From positions 6,782 to 58,498 of the forward strand of contig PFAP01000035.1 of the NCBI GenBank assembly GCA_002773615.1: 51,717 bases of DNA, read 5' to 3'. This DNA is from Candidatus Falkowbacteria bacterium CG10_big_fil_rev_8_21_14_0_10_39_11. GTDB taxonomy: Bacteria; Patescibacteriota; Patescibacteriia; UBA11705. Every line of letters starts with the position of its first letter. The first letter of the stretch is position 1. Below are positions 15,396 through 23,728 of the stretch, one piece after another. The translations under genes were made by a program, and so were the position numbers. The notes under the pieces are model-generated. The model made no database searches. It worked only from the letters and a program-made list of their open reading frames with translations, and had not been told where the DNA came from.

Positions 15396-15482
15396 GCCGA
15401 AGTGGCGAAACTGGTAGACGCGCATGGTTCAGGGCCATGTGGGGGCAACCCCGTGGAGGTTCAAGTCCTCTCTTCGGCACCA
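15396..15482 (+). tRNA. tRNA-Leu (CAG), CCA encoded
   Basis: Class II tRNA. Acceptor GCCGAAG / CTTCGGC, anticodon stem CATGG / CCATG with loop TTCAGGG (anticodon CAG at 15430-15432), long variable arm GGGGGCAACCCC, T-arm GGTTCAAGTCC, CCA at 15480-15482. Confidence 0.95.
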
Positions 15483-15587
15483 GCCTTCGCTCGATTGCAT
15501 CGAGCTACGGCTGGCGCAGCCATTACAAGTTGTAATACTTTATGCGCTTAACTTAAAGCTTTCTTGAAGATTATTGTTAACAATATT

Positions 15588-16178
15588 ATGAAAACAGAGT
15601 TTGAAGCCACATTTATTGATATCAACACAAATGACATTCGTCACCGACTGCAAGAAATCGGGGCTGAATTGGTTCGACCGGAAACTTTGATGCGTAGAGT
15701 AAATTTTTTTCCACCTCAAGACGATACTTCCGGATGGATGAGAATCAGAGATGAGGGAGATAAAATCACTTTGAGCTATAAACGGTATTTGGGTTGGGAA
15801 AAAAAAACCAAGGACACAATCAATAACCAACAAGAAATTTTTTTGATCATCAATGATTTCGATGAAGGAATTAAACTTTTGGAATCAATGGGAGCTAAAA
15901 AGAAATCTTATCAAGAGACAAAACGTGAAAGTTGGAGACTGGGTGATGTGGAGCTGGAAATTGATACCTGGCCAGGCTTGGATCCTTACTTGGAAATTGA
16001 AGCCAAGGATGAAGCAACGGTTAAAACCATAACAAAACGACTTGATTTGGATTATTCTAAAGCAATCTTTGGTCCGGTTGGTCTAATCTATGAAAAAAAG
16101 CTGGGGATTCCACATCGAATAATAAACAATGACACACCGGAAATTACATTTGATAATCCGCCACAACCATACAAATAA
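15588..16178 (+). CDS. CYTH domain (class IV adenylate cyclase-like) protein
   Basis: 196 aa from the ATG at 15588 (MKTEFEATFIDINTNDIRHRL), preferred because CYTH proteins begin with an ExExK-like strand; here it is E-F-E-A-T, so the usual lysine is a threonine. Other tunnel motifs are present: WMRIRDEGDKITLSYKR, KRESWRLGDVELEIDTWPGLDPYLEIEA. CYTH enzymes hydrolyse triphosphates or thiamine triphosphate, or act as type IV adenylate cyclases; the LDPYLEIEA segment resembles the CyaB side of the family. Function is inferred only at superfamily level. It is convergent with the pilus operon. Confidence 0.85.
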   Translation: MKTEFEATFIDINTNDIRHRLQEIGAELVRPETLMRRVNFFPPQDDTSGWMRIRDEGDKITLSYKRYLGWEKKTKDTINNQQEIFLIINDFDEGIKLLESMGAKKKSYQETKRESWRLGDVELEIDTWPGLDPYLEIEAKDEATVKTITKRLDLDYSKAIFGPVGLIYEKKLGIPHRIINNDTPEITFDNPPQPYK

Positions 16179-16196
16179 TTTTGAGATAAAAAAAGT

Positions 16197-16219
16197 CCAT
16201 TAATATTCTAATGGCTTTT
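16197..16219. terminator. Likely terminator between CYTH gene and pilus operon
   Basis: CCATTA / TAATGG stem (16197-16202 with 16209-16214) flanked by an A-run on the left and CTTTTA on the right. Weak T tract, so confidence is moderate. Confidence 0.5.
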
Positions 16220-16306
16220 ATATTTTATAAAGAAACTACTGAGAGTCAAGACTGTCAAGACCGTTGTCAATAAATAAACTCCTTCACTGGGCTATTTTAG
16301 TAGAAA

Positions 16307-16744
16307 TTAACGAGTAACACTAATTGTCGCACTCTCTTCAGCGTCGGGAGCGGAAACGGTTATGCGACCATTGACTGACTTGGAGATCTCATAACAAACT
16401 CCATTGGCATTACAAGTACCACTTGGGTCTGTTGGTATGGCGGTGATAAATTCTTCACTCGCAGTCAAGACTGATAAATCAATTAATCCAGTACAGGTAC
16501 CACCGGTCATACAAATCTCTGTGGCCGACGTGGTAATACTGGCTGGAACAGTACCATTATTATCCAGAGCATATTGATATGACGCATTGAGAATAGTATT
16601 GATATCAACCCAGCGCTGGCTGTTTCTGGTTTCAGCTAATTGTTTTGCAGGATTAAGCGCGAGAATCACAATGCTAGCCAAAATAGCAATAATGGCCACT
16701 ACTAACAATACTTCCAATAAAGTAAATCCTTTTTGTTTTTGCAT
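16307..16744 (-). CDS. Type IV pilin-like protein (copy 2)
   Basis: 145 aa. A short basic leader (MQKQKG) is followed by the prepilin signal FTLLEVLLVVAIIAILASIVILALNPAKQLAETRNSQR, with Glu at +5, cut by prepilin peptidase after Gly6. The globular part carries two Cys pairs (EICMTGGTCTG, GTCNANGVCYE), likely disulfides, and ends ISVTR. It is a close paralogue of the gene upstream (first ~60 residues nearly identical). Last gene of the minus-strand pilus operon. It is probably a major pilin subunit or an alternative one. Confidence 0.92.
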   Translation of the reverse strand: MQKQKGFTLLEVLLVVAIIAILASIVILALNPAKQLAETRNSQRWVDINTILNASYQYALDNNGTVPASITTSATEICMTGGTCTGLIDLSVLTASEEFITAIPTDPSGTCNANGVCYEISKSVNGRITVSAPDAEESATISVTR

Positions 16745-16768
16745 AAGTGATTAAATATTTATAATTTA

Positions 16769-17224
16769 CTATCGTGTTACCTCAATAGTTTCACTCAATT
16801 CAGCATCAGGGGCACACACGGTAATTCGATTATTGTTTGATTTTATAACATGATAACCAGCACCACTGGCAGTCGCTCCCGTTGGGTCCTGAGGAATTGC
16901 AGTTAAATAAAGTTCGCTATTGGTAAGGACGGACAGATCAACCAACCCAGTGCATCCAGATCCGGTGTTACAAATTTCATAGGTAATAGCTCCTTCACAG
17001 TCACCAGCATTAGGAATGCTGGCTGGGATCTCGCCATTATTGTCGATGGAATATTGATAAACACCATTCAAAATAGTGTTGACATCAACCCAACGCTGAC
17101 TATTATTTGTATCAGCTAATTGTTTTGCAGGATTAAGGGCAAGGATCACAATACCAGCCAAAATAGCAATAATGGCCACTACAAGTAAAACTTCCAACAA
17201 GGTAAATCCTTTTTGTTTAAACAT
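16769..17224 (-). CDS. Type IV pilin-like protein (copy 1)
   Basis: 151 aa. Leader MFKQKG and signal FTLLEVLLVVAIIAILAGIVILALNPAKQLADTNNSQRWVDVNTILNGVYQY, nearly the same as copy 2, from which it diverges after about residue 60. Cysteines at CEGAITYEIC and GSGCTG, and an IEVTR end. The tandem pair points to recent duplication with divergence of the exposed face. Separated from copy 2 by 24 bases, so both are in one transcript. Confidence 0.92.
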   Translation of the reverse strand: MFKQKGFTLLEVLLVVAIIAILAGIVILALNPAKQLADTNNSQRWVDVNTILNGVYQYSIDNNGEIPASIPNAGDCEGAITYEICNTGSGCTGLVDLSVLTNSELYLTAIPQDPTGATASGAGYHVIKSNNNRITVCAPDAELSETIEVTR

Positions 17225-17303
17225 AATTCACATTTTATTCTTCAGATATATTATAACACATTTTTATCTATAACACATCAACCAACTGAGTAAATTTGAA
17301 ATA

Positions 17304-17747
17304 TTAATTCGTGACCTCTTGCCAGTCTGAAACTGTAATCGGATCAACATCAGTCAGTAGCACCTGAACATCGCGAACTAGTGTATTAACTGTACCAGTT
17401 GAATCTATCTGTCTAGCCGTTCCTCCGGTATTGGTGACCGTATAAGAACAAGAATCAGAAGAAAAATTAATGGCGGCGGTTCCGGTATAGGTGCTGTTTT
17501 TGCGAACTCGCTCAAGTGCCTCCTCGGCACAGGTATCGGCATACGCCTTGGCTTGAACTGATTGACTTATAATAATTGAATTTTTTGTCATTGAAATACC
17601 GCGTAATAAAACAGAAACGGCAATCGCCGCCCCGGCCATACCGACAATCAAAACCGTGATCAAGGCGACATATCCTTGCTGTAAACGACGAGAATTCCGG
17701 CAACTAACGAAGACTGGCAGCGGTAGTAAATGTTTTTTGATATTCAT
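17304..17747 (-). CDS. PilX-like minor pilin / pilus assembly protein
   Basis: 147 aa. A basic N-terminus then QQGYVALITVLIVGMAGAAIAVSVLLRGISMTKNS, the hydrophobic helix of the PilX class, which lacks the FTLLE motif. The C-terminal part is short and Ser/Thr rich with a DTCAEEALERVR segment and DSCSY. Its start overlaps the end of the PilW-like gene by 44 bases, so the two are translationally linked. Assigned mainly from operon context and the N-terminal helix. Confidence 0.72.
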   Translation of the reverse strand: MNIKKHLLPLPVFVSCRNSRRLQQGYVALITVLIVGMAGAAIAVSVLLRGISMTKNSIIISQSVQAKAYADTCAEEALERVRKNSTYTGTAAINFSSDSCSYTVTNTGGTARQIDSTGTVNTLVRDVQVLLTDVDPITVSDWQEVTN

Positions 17748-18213
17748 ATTCTTGTGTACCTTCTGGATTGACGTGAGTCAAAGTAAACTCAACGAGAATC
17801 AACCCTGGTGTATTATCACGGGAATAATTATAAAATGTAAGACCAGAAACTTCTACAACTGATGAATTGAGATCAATGGCTGAACCAGCGCCAAACTGAA
17901 CCTGGAGAGTTGTACCACTCAAACTAAAGGTGGTGGGATCATTCCCAGCATCAACCACGTCCAAGATTAAACTTGATCCGCTGGTGCCAATCGTTGGAGA
18001 AGTGATCGCCTGAGAATTTCTAATCCCTTGAGAAATATACTCAATCGCTGCAGTTCCTTGCCCTTCAACCTCTCCAATCACTTGATTTTTAGCCCGAAGC
18101 TGCATAAAGGTAAATAATAAGGTAGCAACGGCACCCATAATAACCGAAAGAATGCCAATATATAATATCAGTTCAATCAAAGTAAAGCCTGAATTGTGAT
18201 TGTTTTTTTTCAT
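17704..18213 (-). CDS. PilW/PulJ-like prepilin
   Basis: 169 aa. MKKNNHNSG-FTLIELILYIGILSVIMGAVATLLFTFMQ is a class III prepilin signal with the conserved Glu. The region after it (EGQGTAAIEYISQGIRNSQAI..) is typical of PilW/GspJ-type minor pseudopilins, which form the priming tip of pili. It begins 3 bases after the stop of the giant minor pilin gene, in the same operon. Confidence 0.85.
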   Translation of the reverse strand: MKKNNHNSGFTLIELILYIGILSVIMGAVATLLFTFMQLRAKNQVIGEVEGQGTAAIEYISQGIRNSQAITSPTIGTSGSSLILDVVDAGNDPTTFSLSGTTLQVQFGAGSAIDLNSSVVEVSGLTFYNYSRDNTPGLILVEFTLTHVNPEGTQEYEYQKTFTTAASLR

Positions 18214-18216
18214 AAT

Positions 18217-21200
18217 TTAATTGTAATTAACCCGAATTTCCTCCAATAACGGAGTATCACCGGCATCGCTCGATAATTCAACCCGATATTGTACCCACTG
18301 ATTACCATTTAGATCAATTGGAACCAACGAGCCATTTGGATCAGTAAAATATGTTCCTGAACCGGTAGCACCAAACCAATCGGTCCAGGTTCCTGGACTG
18401 CCGACGTTATCGGGTGCAGACCTAAGCTGGACTTTGATATCACAATTGGGATCACAGCTGGCAACATTTTCATCCCATTCAATAACTTGTACTGACATCC
18501 CCCCGCCCATATCATAGGCCGACGAAATTAGATAGCCAAATGGTTCAAAAATAGTAACAGCAAATCTAAAGCCGCCAATATCTAGGTTGTCATCACCGGA
18601 AGACCAGCTCGTACCACTATCAGTACTGGCTGTATAATAGGCGGAATTGCCGCCAAAGTTGACACCGTTTAAGACTGCAGTGTTGTCATGATAAATAGAT
18701 TTGACCAAATAATGTTTTTGAGAAACAGAACCAGGAGATGACAAGAAGACTCGGTATGAATTACCAGAAACCAGAGTAATAGGATTGACAAAGGTGTAAG
18801 TCTGCCATCCATATGATTGACTACTGATGTCAGCATCCGTGCCAATGATCCCGGTGGCTAATGAAGTAGCATTGGTGACATCATACAAAGTAACATGAAG
18901 GCTATCTGCCGGTCCCTCATTATTCTTTGAGACAAAAAAACCAACATTGGACACAATCTGACTATCAGCACCAATCGTAATTTCTTCGCCATAAAAAGCG
19001 GTGCCATAAATCTGGCGTTCTGTCAGTCCATGATACGGGTTGCCCTCATGTGTTGTATCAATAAAATCCAAAACATAGATTGGCTGCCAACCTTCTGGGG
19101 TCCAAGTCGTACCGCTATCAGCGGAAGTTAAAATGTTTTGGTCTAAATTGTCAGCATTATCAAATGGCTCAAGAAAATTGTCCGGCTGGGATACTCTCAA
19201 CTCGATTGAGTTGGCGGCATTAATTGTTCCAACTTGATATAGAATCACTAAATGATATGTTGTTCCGGCGGTCAAGCTGGCATTTTCATTCAATGAAATT
19301 GTCTGCCAACCGGTAGTTGTCGCTTGATAATAGCCATAAGCCGAGTTGGTAGAACCAAGCCATGCGCCTGATGGTTCTCCGGCATTGTCACTTTGCAATC
19401 CATATTGGTATGTGGGGCTGATTCCTTTTTCTTGCTCCAAATAAACACGTAGAGCATTTACGCTATTTGTGTTTTGAGCCGTAAAACGAAAATCGATCCA
19501 ATCGCTGCTACTGCTGAGCACGCCGGCTCCGATGGTATTTTCAATAACAAAGCGATTGCCATAATAATTCAATGATTGAAGATTATATGAAACAGATACA
19601 GAATCCAGTTTGATAAATTGACTGCCATTACTAACCAAAAAAGCTTTAAACATCAACTTTTGATTGGTGGCAGAAAATTGATCGATATAAAAATTGACAT
19701 CAACAGCCGTATTATAATCAGTTGCACCAACTACCGCTGACCAAATAGCCCCATCCCAATAATACCAGGTTGTGCCATCATCATCAGACAACTGATAATA
19801 AATTTCACCGCCATTTTTGATGGCCACTTCAGAAAAACCGCTCCAACTGTCAATGATAAATAATGATAATGATGTTGAATTATTAATTGTTGGAGAATCA
19901 CTGGCGTAGCTGCCAACAAACCATTGAAGATCAACATTGTCAAAACCAATTTGGAATGGTCCGGTCGCTGTTGGCGGAGTTTCCAACCAAAAAGCAATCT
20001 TCAAATAATATGTCCCGGCAGTAGTCACGGCTGAGGCAGCGTCTATTGTACTAGCGCCCGTCCAGGCCTCCTCTGCAGTGACGGAAATTGAACTGCCAAC
20101 CTGTGTCGTCGGGGTGCCAGAAGCCGTATCAATATAAATTCGGATTTGAGCCACGTTTGGAGTGCCGTTGAAATCTAAAACTTTGTAATCAAAATCAAGA
20201 CTAACATTTGGATTGGGATCGGTGGTGGTAAAGGGTTGTTCCCAATAACCTCCAACCTGATCATTGCTGCCGGCAATAAAAGCAATATCTCCAAAACTGG
20301 TTGGATTACCATTTGAGGTTTGCCTTGTTCCAGTCGGAGTGACTTCACCAGGGTTAACATCCCAGGTATTAAAAGACCAAACCGGTGTTGGTGGAGTAAA
20401 TCCGACATTTACATTATCGAGCTGAACCAATTGGGTGCCGTCACTGGACAAAAAGGCTTTGAAGGATATTTGGTTATTTAAAATAGAAAAAGTACTGATA
20501 TTTGTATCCACGACCGAAGCAATATTGTAATCAGTAGCACCAACTACAGCGGCCCAGGCTGAGCCATTCCAAAACTGCCAAGTAGCACCATTGTCATCTG
20601 ATAGTTGATAATATATCTCTCCACCATTTTTGGTGGCAGTCTCGGTAAAGCTATTCCAGCTTTGAACATCTTCGATTGAATGTGACACCGTCGGATAAAT
20701 TGACGAATTATCGGTAGGATAACTACCTGAAACTAACTTTTCCCAAGTAACCTTAGCGTTGTCATATCCAGAAATTATTGGGCCGGTGTTGGCATTGGGA
20801 GAATCATTCCAAACCGCCAGTTTGAAATAATAAGTTCCTGAGGTCGAAGCAATGGAAGAACAATCTATGCTTTGAATTCCTGACCAGCTGGTGGTGCCGG
20901 CACGAGTCCCTGAAGCCCAAACCTGAGTCCCAATAGTCGGCGCTCCAGCGGCTGAATCAAGAAAAACATAAAGTTGATAATCGTCCATACCGCTCGGAGC
21001 TGTCCACTGAACGACACTCCAGTCAAACTTACAGGTAACGGTGGCTCCATTTTCAGTAATACTTATTGGTTGCTGCCAAAAACCACCAACCGTGTCATTT
21101 CTAGAGTTGGAAGGAACGTTTATATTTACATAACCGGCCGGATCACCTCCAGTTGATTGCCAGGTACCGGTTGGAGTAACCTCACCGCCACCGTTGTCCC

Positions 21201-22140
21201 AAGTACCGAAAGTCCAACCACTGGAATTAGAAATAAACTCAGAGTTGGTCGTGGATCCGGACACTGTGGTTGTACCAGAATGTAATTCGGCTGAGCCACC
21301 GGTTATTTCAATCTTTGTATTGTCATAAGTATAATTTCCAGGTGTTGTAAAAGTCCAATCAAAGCTGGTGGCGGTCGTATATTCAAAGCCATCATCCAAA
21401 GTTTGTCCAGAATTCCCTCCACCGCCGTTTATGAGCTCGGTATAACCGCCGGTAACCTCGATTTTTGTATTGTCGTAAGTATAATTGGTCGAAGTATCAA
21501 AAGGCCAGGTATAAGCTGACTCCCCGTCGCTGTCCTGTCCAAGAGAAATTTGGTCTGCAATCGTATCATTGATACTGTCACTACTATCATACATAGTAGT
21601 ATCTACCCATTGGGTCTGGCCCGAGCCGCCAATCCAGTCGGTTTGCGTCCAATTGGTGGAACCCCAATTGGTGAAATACTTTGTTTTGACAATATCAATA
21701 TTTACCCCTGGCCATTTGTCATAACTGACCGTAACGGTAGCTTGTTTGCTGTGAACATCTGAGTGATCACCAGGACAAGTGGCCAAATTATCAGAACTAT
21801 CGCGACAAATATCTGAAAATGTCAGATATCGAGTATAGACATCTACCACATCTGACGTTCCTTCACCAAGGAATTCATACTGACCGGCAGTCAGCTGCAA
21901 ACCGGTTTGGGTAAATTCGATTTCATTCCAAGCATCATCACGAATATTACGAAGTATTTCAAATGTTTCTTCGGCTACAAGATCGGCTCGGTAACGATTA
22001 CCGGCAAGCTGAACACTTTTTTGAGCGTCGATAAAAGCAGTCGAAAATGTGGCAACAAAAAGAGACAATACTGCCCCAGCCAGTAATGCCTCAATAATAG
22101 TAAAACCTTGCTTCTTAGTAGGAAACAAGACCGATTTCAT
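18217..22140 (-). CDS. Giant minor pilin with adhesin-like ectodomain
   Basis: 1307 aa from the ATG at 22140 (MKSVLFPTKKQGFTIIEALLAGAVLSLFVATFSTAF), the only start that places the prepilin signal at the N-terminus; the open frame continues another 102 codons upstream inside the previous gene. After the pilin helix the protein is Ser/Thr/Asn/Gly-rich and repetitive. At least two ~250-residue modules share W.F.TWD...GEVTPTGT.Q...G.P, GG(F/Y)W(E/Q)QP, SGTYY.K.A.W, ENGGEIYYQLSDD.G.TW..W.G..W.AVVGATDYN. The C-terminus (SCDPNCDIKVQLRSAPDN...VQYRVELSS) looks like a beta-sandwich binding module. It is probably a tip adhesin for host or surface contact. Confidence 0.85.
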   Translation of the reverse strand: MKSVLFPTKKQGFTIIEALLAGAVLSLFVATFSTAFIDAQKSVQLAGNRYRADLVAEETFEILRNIRDDAWNEIEFTQTGLQLTAGQYEFLGEGTSDVVDVYTRYLTFSDICRDSSDNLATCPGDHSDVHSKQATVTVSYDKWPGVNIDIVKTKYFTNWGSTNWTQTDWIGGSGQTQWVDTTMYDSSDSINDTIADQISLGQDSDGESAYTWPFDTSTNYTYDNTKIEVTGGYTELINGGGGNSGQTLDDGFEYTTATSFDWTFTTPGNYTYDNTKIEITGGSAELHSGTTTVSGSTTNSEFISNSSGWTFGTWDNGGGEVTPTGTWQSTGGDPAGYVNINVPSNSRNDTVGGFWQQPISITENGATVTCKFDWSVVQWTAPSGMDDYQLYVFLDSAAGAPTIGTQVWASGTRAGTTSWSGIQSIDCSSIASTSGTYYFKLAVWNDSPNANTGPIISGYDNAKVTWEKLVSGSYPTDNSSIYPTVSHSIEDVQSWNSFTETATKNGGEIYYQLSDDNGATWQFWNGSAWAAVVGATDYNIASVVDTNISTFSILNNQISFKAFLSSDGTQLVQLDNVNVGFTPPTPVWSFNTWDVNPGEVTPTGTRQTSNGNPTSFGDIAFIAGSNDQVGGYWEQPFTTTDPNPNVSLDFDYKVLDFNGTPNVAQIRIYIDTASGTPTTQVGSSISVTAEEAWTGASTIDAASAVTTAGTYYLKIAFWLETPPTATGPFQIGFDNVDLQWFVGSYASDSPTINNSTSLSLFIIDSWSGFSEVAIKNGGEIYYQLSDDDGTTWYYWDGAIWSAVVGATDYNTAVDVNFYIDQFSATNQKLMFKAFLVSNGSQFIKLDSVSVSYNLQSLNYYGNRFVIENTIGAGVLSSSSDWIDFRFTAQNTNSVNALRVYLEQEKGISPTYQYGLQSDNAGEPSGAWLGSTNSAYGYYQATTTGWQTISLNENASLTAGTTYHLVILYQVGTINAANSIELRVSQPDNFLEPFDNADNLDQNILTSADSGTTWTPEGWQPIYVLDFIDTTHEGNPYHGLTERQIYGTAFYGEEITIGADSQIVSNVGFFVSKNNEGPADSLHVTLYDVTNATSLATGIIGTDADISSQSYGWQTYTFVNPITLVSGNSYRVFLSSPGSVSQKHYLVKSIYHDNTAVLNGVNFGGNSAYYTASTDSGTSWSSGDDNLDIGGFRFAVTIFEPFGYLISSAYDMGGGMSVQVIEWDENVASCDPNCDIKVQLRSAPDNVGSPGTWTDWFGATGSGTYFTDPNGSLVPIDLNGNQWVQYRVELSSDAGDTPLLEEIRVNYN

Positions 22141-22555
22141 TGATTGTGATAGTTTTGCTAACATTGTTTTCCGCTGACGTAAAAGTGGTCGCCCCAGTTG
22201 TCGATGGGATTCCATACAATTGGCTAAATGTAACCTCGGTAATGCCGGTGACATCAATAATCGAACCAAATGTCGTAATCTCATCAAAGGTTGTGTCACG
22301 AGCCGCATAGGTAGTGCCCTGGAATAAAATAATTTGCTGATTTTGAATCGCCACACCCCAAGGGCTGTCTGAAGCTCCGGATCGAGACAAAAGTTGAGCA
22401 CGACGAAGACTGGAAGCAAGATCGCTGGTAACAAGAGCCACATCATTGCTCAAAAAAAATGAAAGATATACCGGTGTAGTAAAAGCGGCCAGTATGGCAA
22501 TCAGTGTAACACTGAGTAGCACTTCAATTAATGTAAATCCCTTGGTATGACTCAT
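22115..22555 (-). CDS. GspH/FimT-like prepilin
   Basis: 146 aa from the ATG at 22555, one base after the pilC stop, giving MSHTKG-FTLIEVLLSVTLIAILAAFTTPVYLSFF, a standard prepilin signal. The next part (DLASSLRRAQLLSRSGASDSPWGVAIQNQQIILFQG) is the GspH pattern of minor pseudopilins. It overlaps the start of the giant minor pilin by 26 bases. Its role is likely in the pilus tip complex with the PilW, PilX and giant pilin products. Confidence 0.85.
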   Translation of the reverse strand: MSHTKGFTLIEVLLSVTLIAILAAFTTPVYLSFFLSNDVALVTSDLASSLRRAQLLSRSGASDSPWGVAIQNQQIILFQGTTYAARDTTFDEITTFGSIIDVTGITEVTFSQLYGIPSTTGATTFTSAENNVSKTITINEIGLVSY

Positions 22556-22556
22556 T

Positions 22557-23723
22557 TTAGACTCGATTAAAATTACCAACCAGCCCATATATGGGTAAAA
22601 TGACAGCTAAAGCGACAAATAAAACCCCCAACCAGACAATAACCAGTAATATTGGTTCAAGAACTACAGCTAAATTTTTAGTAGTATTTTCTGTTCTGGC
22701 TTCAAAATTTTCGCCAATTTTTATAAATGTTTCTGGCAAATTACCAGATCTTTCACTGGAAATTATCATTTGCTGAATTGATGTTGGAATCAATTTTCTG
22801 GATTTTTTAAAATCTAAAAAAACTTGCTGGAATGACTCTCCATCAGTAATCCCCAAGGTTAGTGCACTATACAATTTTCTAAATCGATAATGCGAAGCTG
22901 ACGTTTGAAGTGATGATAACGCCTCGTTTATGGGTAAACTGGCTTCTAGCAATGAACCCATAATATATCCCATGCGAGCTAATTCTAGTTCCTTGATCAA
23001 AGTGCTGACACCTGGAACTTGAAATAAAATCGCTTGGCCAATAATTTTTGTTTTAGGAAAAAAGAAAACAAAATAAATAATCAATATAAACGTAATAATA
23101 ATAGACGGAACAGCGATACTACCATACAAACGAAAAAACTCGCCTATATTCATAAAAACTCGGGTAATGAATGGCAAATCAACCTTGAGTGATTTAAAAA
23201 CGGTCGATAAACGGGGTAAAATAAACCAAGCGACACCAAGTCCAATAATAAAAGTCAGACCTAACACAAAAACAGGATAAAGCATGGCCGAGCGAATTTT
23301 TGACTTGAACATCTTGTCGTTTTGCTCTTGCAAAGCAATGGAATTAAGATTTTGACTCAAAGTACCACTTTCCTCACCCAACCGGAGCAAGGCAATAACA
23401 TAAGCTGGGAAAATGTGAGATTCATTCAAGGCTTTCCAAATGGGCATACCCTCACCGACCTGAATAATCATACGATCGACCAAAGTCTGCATACGTCTGG
23501 TTTTAATCTCCGGACGTAGAGCCCGAAGCACAGTTTCGATATCAATACTGGCGGCCAACAACATTGATAGATTCTCAACAAAATACATCTTATCTTCACC
23601 AATACCAAAATTGAGCAGTGGCCTAACGGCTCGTTCTAAAAATTTTAGAATCTTTAACGACGACTTTGCTTTTTTTTGATTCTTTTTTTTGATTGTGACT
23701 TTTTTACTTTTTGCTTTAGCCAT
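22557..23723 (-). CDS. pilC: Type IV pilus inner-membrane platform protein PilC
   Basis: 388 aa. A very basic N-terminus (KAKSKKVTIKKKNQKKAKSS) precedes two GspF domains: MLLAASIDIETVLRAL..GEGMPIWKAL...ALLRLGEESGTL and MGSLLEASLPINEALSSL..DGESFQQVF...QMIISSERSGNLPE. Three strong membrane helices follow each domain in the usual pattern (GLTFIIGLGVAWFILP, IIITFILIIYFVFFF, ILLVIVWLGVLFVALAVILPIY). PilC couples the cytoplasmic ATPase to pilin extraction from the membrane. It lies 5 bases after pilB. Confidence 0.95.
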   Translation of the reverse strand: MAKAKSKKVTIKKKNQKKAKSSLKILKFLERAVRPLLNFGIGEDKMYFVENLSMLLAASIDIETVLRALRPEIKTRRMQTLVDRMIIQVGEGMPIWKALNESHIFPAYVIALLRLGEESGTLSQNLNSIALQEQNDKMFKSKIRSAMLYPVFVLGLTFIIGLGVAWFILPRLSTVFKSLKVDLPFITRVFMNIGEFFRLYGSIAVPSIIITFILIIYFVFFFPKTKIIGQAILFQVPGVSTLIKELELARMGYIMGSLLEASLPINEALSSLQTSASHYRFRKLYSALTLGITDGESFQQVFLDFKKSRKLIPTSIQQMIISSERSGNLPETFIKIGENFEARTENTTKNLAVVLEPILLVIVWLGVLFVALAVILPIYGLVGNFNRV

Positions 23724-23728
23724 AATAA

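Noticed and set aside
15203-15551. Reading frames across the tRNA-Pro/tRNA-Leu region
   Set aside because: They overlap tRNA genes on both strands and have no protein-like features.
22141-22446. 102-codon N-terminal extension of the giant minor pilin
   Set aside because: It lies in the shadow of the GspH-like gene and would place the prepilin signal internally.
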